The notes under the pieces: generated by a model | The model's input: only the letters and a program-made list of their open reading frames with translations | The model's database searches: none | What the model was told of the DNA's origin: nothing | Made by a program: the position numbers and the translations under genes | Assembly (NCBI RefSeq): GCF_026712205.1 | Contig: NZ_JAPPUW010000014.1 | Coordinates: forward strand, 62,001-126,000 | From: Pelomonas aquatica | GTDB lineage: Bacteria > Pseudomonadota > Gammaproteobacteria > Burkholderiales > Burkholderiaceae_C | Length of the DNA: 64,000 nt | Direction of reading: 5' to 3' | In this document: piece after piece, positions 59,799 to 64,000 of the stretch | How positions within the stretch are numbered: position 1 is the stretch's first letter | How the letters are laid out: every line of letters starts with the position of its first letter

Positions 59799-61330
59799 CC
59801 GTCCCCCTCCCGCGCGCCGCCGAACGCCTGGCCGCCACGCCCTACGAGCTGTACGGCGAACTCTTCATCGACGTGCAGATGCAGCGCGTCTTCGGCGACG
59901 GCAAGAGCTTTGTCGACGCCCGGCCCAAGGCCGCGCCGGCGCTGATCCGCGCACGCTTCGAGGCCGAGCGCCGCCAGCCCGGCTTCGCGCTGGCCGACTT
60001 CGTGCACGCCCACTTCGTGCTGCCCGGGCACAGCGCCCCGGTCGGCCTGCGCCTGGGCATCCGCGAGCACATCCGCGCGCTGTGGCCGCTGCTGGTGCGC
60101 GAGCACACCCAGGCCCAGGACGGCGACAGCCTGCTCGCGCTGCCCCAGCCCTATGTCGTGCCCGGCGGGCGCTTCCGCGAGCTCTACTACTGGGACAGCT
60201 ATTTCACGATGCGCGGCCTCGTCACCGACGGCCGGCGCGACCTGGCCGAGCAGCTGCTCGCCAACTTCGCCTATCTGCTGGACAGCTACGGCTTCATCCC
60301 CAACGCGACGCGCAGCTACATGCTGAGCCGCTCGCAGCCGCCGCTGTTCTTCAAGATGGTCGAGCTGCTGCACGCCGACGACCCGGCCGCCGGCTTCGCG
60401 GGCCACCTCGGCGCGCTGAAGACCGAGCATGCCTTCTGGATGGACGGCGCGGCCGGCCTCGCGCCCGGCCAGGCCCACCGCCGCGTGCTGCGCACGGCCG
60501 ATGGCGCGCTGTTGAACCGTTACTGGGACGACCGCTGCACGCCGCGCGAGGAGAGCTGGCGCGAAGACGTCGAGACGGCCGAGAAGGCCGGCGGCCGGCC
60601 GCGCGAGCAGGTCTGGCGCGACCTGCGCGCCGGCGCCGAGAGCGGCTGGGACTTCTCCGGCCGCTGGTGCACCGACCCGGCCGACATCGCCACCATCGCC
60701 ACGACGGCCCTCGCGCCCGTCGACCTCAACGCGCTGCTCGCCGGCCTGGAGAACGCCATCGCGCTGGGCGCCGCGCGCAGCGGCGACACCGCCACGGCCC
60801 AGGCCTTCGCGGCCCGCGCCGCCACGCGCCGCGAGCTGCTGCAGACGCGCTTCTGGCGCGCCGACGCCCGGCACTTCGCCGACCTGAACTGGACCCATGC
60901 CGGCGACCCGCGCCCGCTGACGGCCGCCGCGCTGATGCCCCTCTACCTCGGCATGGCCACCCAGCCCCAGGCCGACGCGATGGCCACCCAGGTGCGCCGG
61001 CAGCTGCTCGGCGCCAACGGCCTGCTGTCGACGACCCTCGTCACCGGCCAGCAATGGGACGCCCCCAACGGCTGGGCCCCGCTGCAGTGGGTGGCCGCGC
61101 TCGGCCTGGCCCGCTACGGCCACGCGGAGCTGGCCCGCGACATCGCCGAGCGCTGGTGCGCCAGCGTCCAGCGCGTCTACCTGGCCACCGGCCGGCTGCT
61201 GGAGAAATACGACGTGGCCCGCGACCGCCCCGGCGGCGGCGGCGAGTACGAGACCCAGGACGGCTTCGGCTGGACCAATGGCGTCTTCGCGGCCTTCAGG
61301 GATGGGCTGCTGAAAACCCCGGCCCCCTGA
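59795..61330 (+). CDS. treF: Alpha,alpha-trehalase, glycoside hydrolase family 37, cytoplasmic type
   Basis: This 511-residue enzyme splits trehalose into two glucose molecules. Both trehalase signatures are present: PGGRFRELYYWDSYF starting at residue 123 and QWDAPNGWAPLQW starting at residue 420. The general acid is expected at the aspartate in GAESGWDFSGRW and the base near EYETQDGFGW, as in known GH37 structures. There is no signal peptide, so it resembles the cytoplasmic TreF more than periplasmic TreA, fitting uptake of intact trehalose by the coupled permease. The four-base overlap with the transporter gene shows an operon. The symbol treF reflects location, not demonstrated orthology. 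Confidence 0.95.
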   Translation: MTVPLPRAAERLAATPYELYGELFIDVQMQRVFGDGKSFVDARPKAAPALIRARFEAERRQPGFALADFVHAHFVLPGHSAPVGLRLGIREHIRALWPLLVREHTQAQDGDSLLALPQPYVVPGGRFRELYYWDSYFTMRGLVTDGRRDLAEQLLANFAYLLDSYGFIPNATRSYMLSRSQPPLFFKMVELLHADDPAAGFAGHLGALKTEHAFWMDGAAGLAPGQAHRRVLRTADGALLNRYWDDRCTPREESWREDVETAEKAGGRPREQVWRDLRAGAESGWDFSGRWCTDPADIATIATTALAPVDLNALLAGLENAIALGAARSGDTATAQAFAARAATRRELLQTRFWRADARHFADLNWTHAGDPRPLTAAALMPLYLGMATQPQADAMATQVRRQLLGANGLLSTTLVTGQQWDAPNGWAPLQWVAALGLARYGHAELARDIAERWCASVQRVYLATGRLLEKYDVARDRPGGGGEYETQDGFGWTNGVFAAFRDGLLKTPAP

Positions 61331-61387
61331 GACTCGGGGTTCGCTCCGGCCCGGGCCGCCGTCCCGCCGGGCTAAGCTGCGCCCGCC

Positions 61388-62071
61388 ATGCCCGCCGCGC
61401 CACCCGCAATCAGCCCCGCCGCGTTCGCGCGCTGCCTGCCCTTCGTCGTCTTCATGGCCCTGCTCGCGCTGCGGGGCTATCTGCCCGGCGGCCTGGGGCT
61501 GGACGCCCGCTGGATCTACGGCGCGCAGACCCTCGTCGTCGCCGCGCTGCTGGCCGGCTACTGGCGCGGCTACGGCGAACTGGCGCGCCAGAACCTGCCC
61601 GACGCGCGCGAGACCGGCTGGGCCGTCGTCGTCGGCATCGCCGTCTTCGCCGCCTGGGTGAGGCTGGACGCGCCGTGGATGCAGCTCGGCGAGGCCACCG
61701 CCAGCTTCGTGCCGCTGGACGCCGACGGGCGGCCCGTCTGGCCGCTGATCGCGCTGCGCATGGCCGGCGCGGTCCTGATCGTGCCTGTCATGGAGGAGCT
61801 GTTCTGGCGCAGCTTCCTGATGCGCTGGGTGCAGCACCCCGGCTTCGAGCGCGTCGACCCGCAGACCGTCGGCCTGAAGGCCGTCGTGGTGTCCACCTTC
61901 GTCTTCATGCTGGCCCACACGCTGTGGCTGGCCGCCGTCATCGCCGGCCTGGCCTATGCGTGGCTCTACCGCCGCAGCGGCAAGCTCTGGACGGCCGTCG
62001 TCGCGCACGCGGTGACGAACGCGCTGCTCGGCCTGTGGGTCATCTGGACCGGCCGTTGGGAGTTCTGGTAA
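61388..62071 (+). CDS. CAAX prenyl protease-related membrane protein (CPBP/TIGR03008-like)
   Basis: This 227-residue membrane protein has about six hydrophobic segments. The metal-site motif EExxxR appears in VMEELFWRSFLMRW, and a second motif with histidine in FVFMLAHTLWLAAV; a third histidine occurs in VVAHAVTNALLG. These mark the Abi/CAAX (CPBP) protease superfamily. The arrangement recalls the TIGR03008 group seen near exosortase/PEP-CTERM loci, but no exosortase or PEP-CTERM protein is in the window. The start at 61388 is preceded by TAAGCT nine bases upstream, possibly a leaderless start. Function unknown; such proteases cut within or near the membrane. Confidence 0.82.
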   Translation: MPAAPPAISPAAFARCLPFVVFMALLALRGYLPGGLGLDARWIYGAQTLVVAALLAGYWRGYGELARQNLPDARETGWAVVVGIAVFAAWVRLDAPWMQLGEATASFVPLDADGRPVWPLIALRMAGAVLIVPVMEELFWRSFLMRWVQHPGFERVDPQTVGLKAVVVSTFVFMLAHTLWLAAVIAGLAYAWLYRRSGKLWTAVVAHAVTNALLGLWVIWTGRWEFW

Positions 62072-62296
62072 GGCCCGGGCCGGAGCTTTCCAGATCCCTG
62101 AACGCCTCGAAGACACTGCGCCTCGCTGTTCACGCGCGAGGGCTGGCACCCGCGCCTGTCGCCGGCCGTCTTCGCGACGCGCAGCCACTTCGGCCGCCCG
62201 CCTCGGAACTATTCCCGAGGCCGACACGCGCGGCATCGCGCAAGATCGCGGCCATCCCGGCGTGAGCCCATCCGAACCTCCATCACCCGCCCGCCC
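62072..62296. other. Intergenic region before the MFS-PlsC gene
   Basis: About 225 bases with no convincing gene, terminator or repeat. No strong ribosome site precedes the ATG at 62297. Confidence 0.4.
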
Positions 62297-64000
62297 ATGA
62301 GCCAAGAACATCCGAACCAGTTCGCCCTGCTCGGCCAGCGCCGCTTCGCGCCCTTCTTCTGGACGCAGTTCCTCGGCGCCGCGAACGACAACGTCTTCAA
62401 GTTCGCGTTCACGCTGATGATCACCTACCAGCTGCAGCTGGCCTGGCTGCCGCCCAAGCTCGCGGGCCTGGTCATCGCGGCCCTCTTCATCCTGCCCTAT
62501 GTGCTGTTCTCGGCCACCAGCGGCCAGCTGGCCGACAAGCACGACAAGGCCCGGCTGATGCAGCTCGTGAAGAGCCTGGAGATCGCCATCATGGCCATCG
62601 CCGGCTGGGGCTTCTACGCGACCAACGTGCCGGCCCTGCTGCTGTGCGTCTTCCTGATGGGCCTGCACTCGACGCTGTTCGGCCCCGTCAAATACGCCTA
62701 CCTGCCGCAGCAGCTGAACGAGCGCGAGCTGACCGGCGGCAACGGCATGGTGGAGATGGGCACCTTCGTCGCCATCCTGCTCGGCCAGCTGCTCGGCGGC
62801 GTGCTGGTGGACCAGGCCGTCATCGGCCCGCACCACGTCGCCTGGGCCTGCCTGGCCCTCGCCATCGCCGGCCGCGCGACCGCCCAGGCCATCCCCGCCA
62901 GCCCGTCGACCGACCCCGGCCTCGTCATCAACTGGAACCCCGTCACCGAGACCTGGCGCAACCTCAGGCTCGCGCACGAGGGCGTGGCCGTGTTCCGCTC
63001 GCTGCTCGGCATCTCGTGGATGTGGTTCTTCGGCGCGGTCTTCCTGTCCAACTTCCCGGCCTTCGCCAAGGAGGTGCTGCATGGAGGCCCGCAGGTCGCG
63101 TCGCTGCTGCTGGCCGTGTTCTCCATCGGCATCGGCATCGGCTCGCTGCTGTGCGAGGTCATGTCCAAGCGTCATGTCGAGATCGGCCTCGTGCCGCTGG
63201 GCGCCCTCGGCATGAGCGTGTTCGCCATCGACTTGTACTTCGCCGTGTCCACCCTGAAGGGCCTGCCCCCCGCCGACAGCCTCGGCGTCGGCGCCTTCCT
63301 GGCCGTGCCCGCGCATTGGCGCGTGCTGGCCGACTTGGGCGCGCTGGCCCTGTTCGCGGGCCTGTACAGCGTGCCGATGTATGCGCTGATCCAGCTGCGC
63401 GCCCAGCCCACGCACCGCGCCCGCATCATCGCGGCCAACAACATCCTGAACGCGGTCTTCATGATCGCCAGCAGCGTCATCGCCGGCGCGATGCTGGGCG
63501 CCGGGCTGACCATCCCGCAGGTCTTCCTGGCCCTCGGCATCGCCAACGCGGTCGTCGCGGCCTACATCTTCCTGATCGTGCCCGAGTACCTGCTGCGCTT
63601 CGTCGCCTTCTTGCTGACCCGCCTGGTCTACCGCTTCCGCATCCATCACGACGAGCGCCTGCCGACGAGCGGCCCGGCCGTGCTCGTCTGCAACCACGTC
63701 AGCTTCGTCGACGCCGTGCTGCTGATGGCCGCGAGCCCCCGGCCCATCCGCTTCCTGATGGACCACCAGATCTTCCGCATGCCGGTGCTGGGCTGGCTGT
63801 TCCGCCTCGCCAAGGCCATCCCCGTCGCGCCGCAGAAAGACGACCCCGCCACCTACGAAGCCGCCTTCGAGGCCGCCCGCGCGGTGCTGGAGGACGGCGA
63901 GATGGTCTGCATCTTCCCCGAGGGCGGCATCACGCGGGACGGCGCGCTGCAGCCCTTCAGGGGCGGCGTCATGAAGCTCGTCGAGGGGTTGCCCGAGATG
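62297..64000 (+). CDS. MFS transporter fused to a PlsC-type acyltransferase (3' end outside window)
   Basis: The frame from 62297 runs 568 codons to the edge without a stop. Residues ~10-420 form an MFS transporter of the lysophospholipid flippase (LplT) type (FWTQFLGAANDNVFKFAFTL; LFGPVKYAYLPQQLNERELT). From about residue 455 a 1-acylglycerol-phosphate acyltransferase domain begins with the H-x4-D motif CNHVSFVDAV (His467, Asp472), the second motif RFLMDHQIFRMPVLGW and FPEGGITRDG. In related bacteria such proteins continue with an acyl-ACP synthetase domain, giving an LplT-Aas fusion that takes up and re-acylates lysophospholipids. That third domain is expected beyond the window. The start at 62297 suits the conserved N-terminus. 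Confidence 0.92.
   Translation, partial: MSQEHPNQFALLGQRRFAPFFWTQFLGAANDNVFKFAFTLMITYQLQLAWLPPKLAGLVIAALFILPYVLFSATSGQLADKHDKARLMQLVKSLEIAIMAIAGWGFYATNVPALLLCVFLMGLHSTLFGPVKYAYLPQQLNERELTGGNGMVEMGTFVAILLGQLLGGVLVDQAVIGPHHVAWACLALAIAGRATAQAIPASPSTDPGLVINWNPVTETWRNLRLAHEGVAVFRSLLGISWMWFFGAVFLSNFPAFAKEVLHGGPQVASLLLAVFSIGIGIGSLLCEVMSKRHVEIGLVPLGALGMSVFAIDLYFAVSTLKGLPPADSLGVGAFLAVPAHWRVLADLGALALFAGLYSVPMYALIQLRAQPTHRARIIAANNILNAVFMIASSVIAGAMLGAGLTIPQVFLALGIANAVVAAYIFLIVPEYLLRFVAFLLTRLVYRFRIHHDERLPTSGPAVLVCNHVSFVDAVLLMAASPRPIRFLMDHQIFRMPVLGWLFRLAKAIPVAPQKDDPATYEAAFEAARAVLEDGEMVCIFPEGGITRDGALQPFRGGVMKLVEGLPEM

Noticed and set aside
59570-63766. A 1398-codon open frame on the minus strand
   Set aside because: It lies antisense to four clear genes (permease, trehalase, CAAX-like protease, MFS-PlsC) and its composition is that of a high-GC codon shadow (rich in Gly, Ala, Arg, Gln, His, Asp).

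Overview
The window is a 64 kb piece of a very GC-rich betaproteobacterial chromosome. The gene set, codon use and intergenic repeats resemble Burkholderiales of the Roseateles/Mitsuaria/Rubrivivax/Leptothrix kind. This placement is inferred from gene content and style; no rRNA gene is present to confirm it. Genes are tightly packed with frequent ATGA-type overlaps. I see no phage, integrase, insertion-sequence transposase, CRISPR array or tRNA. The region reads as ordinary core and accessory metabolism with several unusual local features, and I found no clear new defence or mobile system.

Layout. 1-1852: the 3' end of a family 3 glycoside hydrolase and a LacI-type regulator. 1962-6277: trpS with an extra C-terminal domain, an ECF sigma factor whose usual kinase partner is missing, a long-chain acyl-CoA ligase and a small unknown protein. 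6289-14048: a LysR regulator divergent from malate synthase G, a TonB-dependent receptor and a geranylgeranyl-reductase-like flavoprotein. 14053-17458: a leftward three-gene acyl-CoA degradation operon (crotonase, 3-hydroxyacyl-CoA dehydrogenase, 3-oxoadipyl-CoA thiolase) behind a perfect TetR-type palindrome. 17575-21300: a LytS/LytTR two-component pair and an M14 carboxypeptidase. 21368-24885: a hydrolase lacking its nucleophile serine, then a two-subunit molybdenum hydroxylase. 24882-29722: the leftward run pyrF, hybrid sensor kinase, yhhQ. 29788-37338: a PAS-PAS-GGDEF-EAL protein, a GNAT acetyltransferase, purB, a structured RNA candidate (possibly 6S RNA), a glutathione transferase, a degenerate response regulator and a GltB-like FMN protein. 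37424-44721: sppA, a second glutathione transferase, and xdhC divergent from a three-subunit CO-dehydrogenase-like hydroxylase. 44858-48963: small proteins, mltA, a 35-residue membrane protein, the so-called Gcr recombinase family protein and apaG. 49111-52759: tag, rpe, a low-molecular-weight phosphatase and the pseudouridine catabolism pair psuG/psuK. 53146-55044: GTP-dependent PEP carboxykinase. 55204-61330: an apparent trehalose-use locus (TonB-dependent receptor, FucP-type transporter, cytoplasmic trehalase) with two LacI-type operators upstream and a 640-base inverted-repeat element between receptor and transporter. 61388-64000: a CAAX-protease-like membrane protein and the first part of an MFS-PlsC fusion that runs off the window.

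How the genes fit together. Malate synthase G and PEP carboxykinase point to growth on two-carbon and organic-acid substrates. The crotonase/dehydrogenase/thiolase operon and the acyl-CoA ligase feed acyl or aromatic-derived CoA esters to acetyl-CoA and succinyl-CoA. The GH3 enzyme, LacI regulator, two TonB receptors and trehalase suggest scavenging of oligosaccharides. At least seven genes have a -10-like hexamer ending only 6-8 bases before the start codon and no Shine-Dalgarno sequence, so leaderless transcription looks common here.
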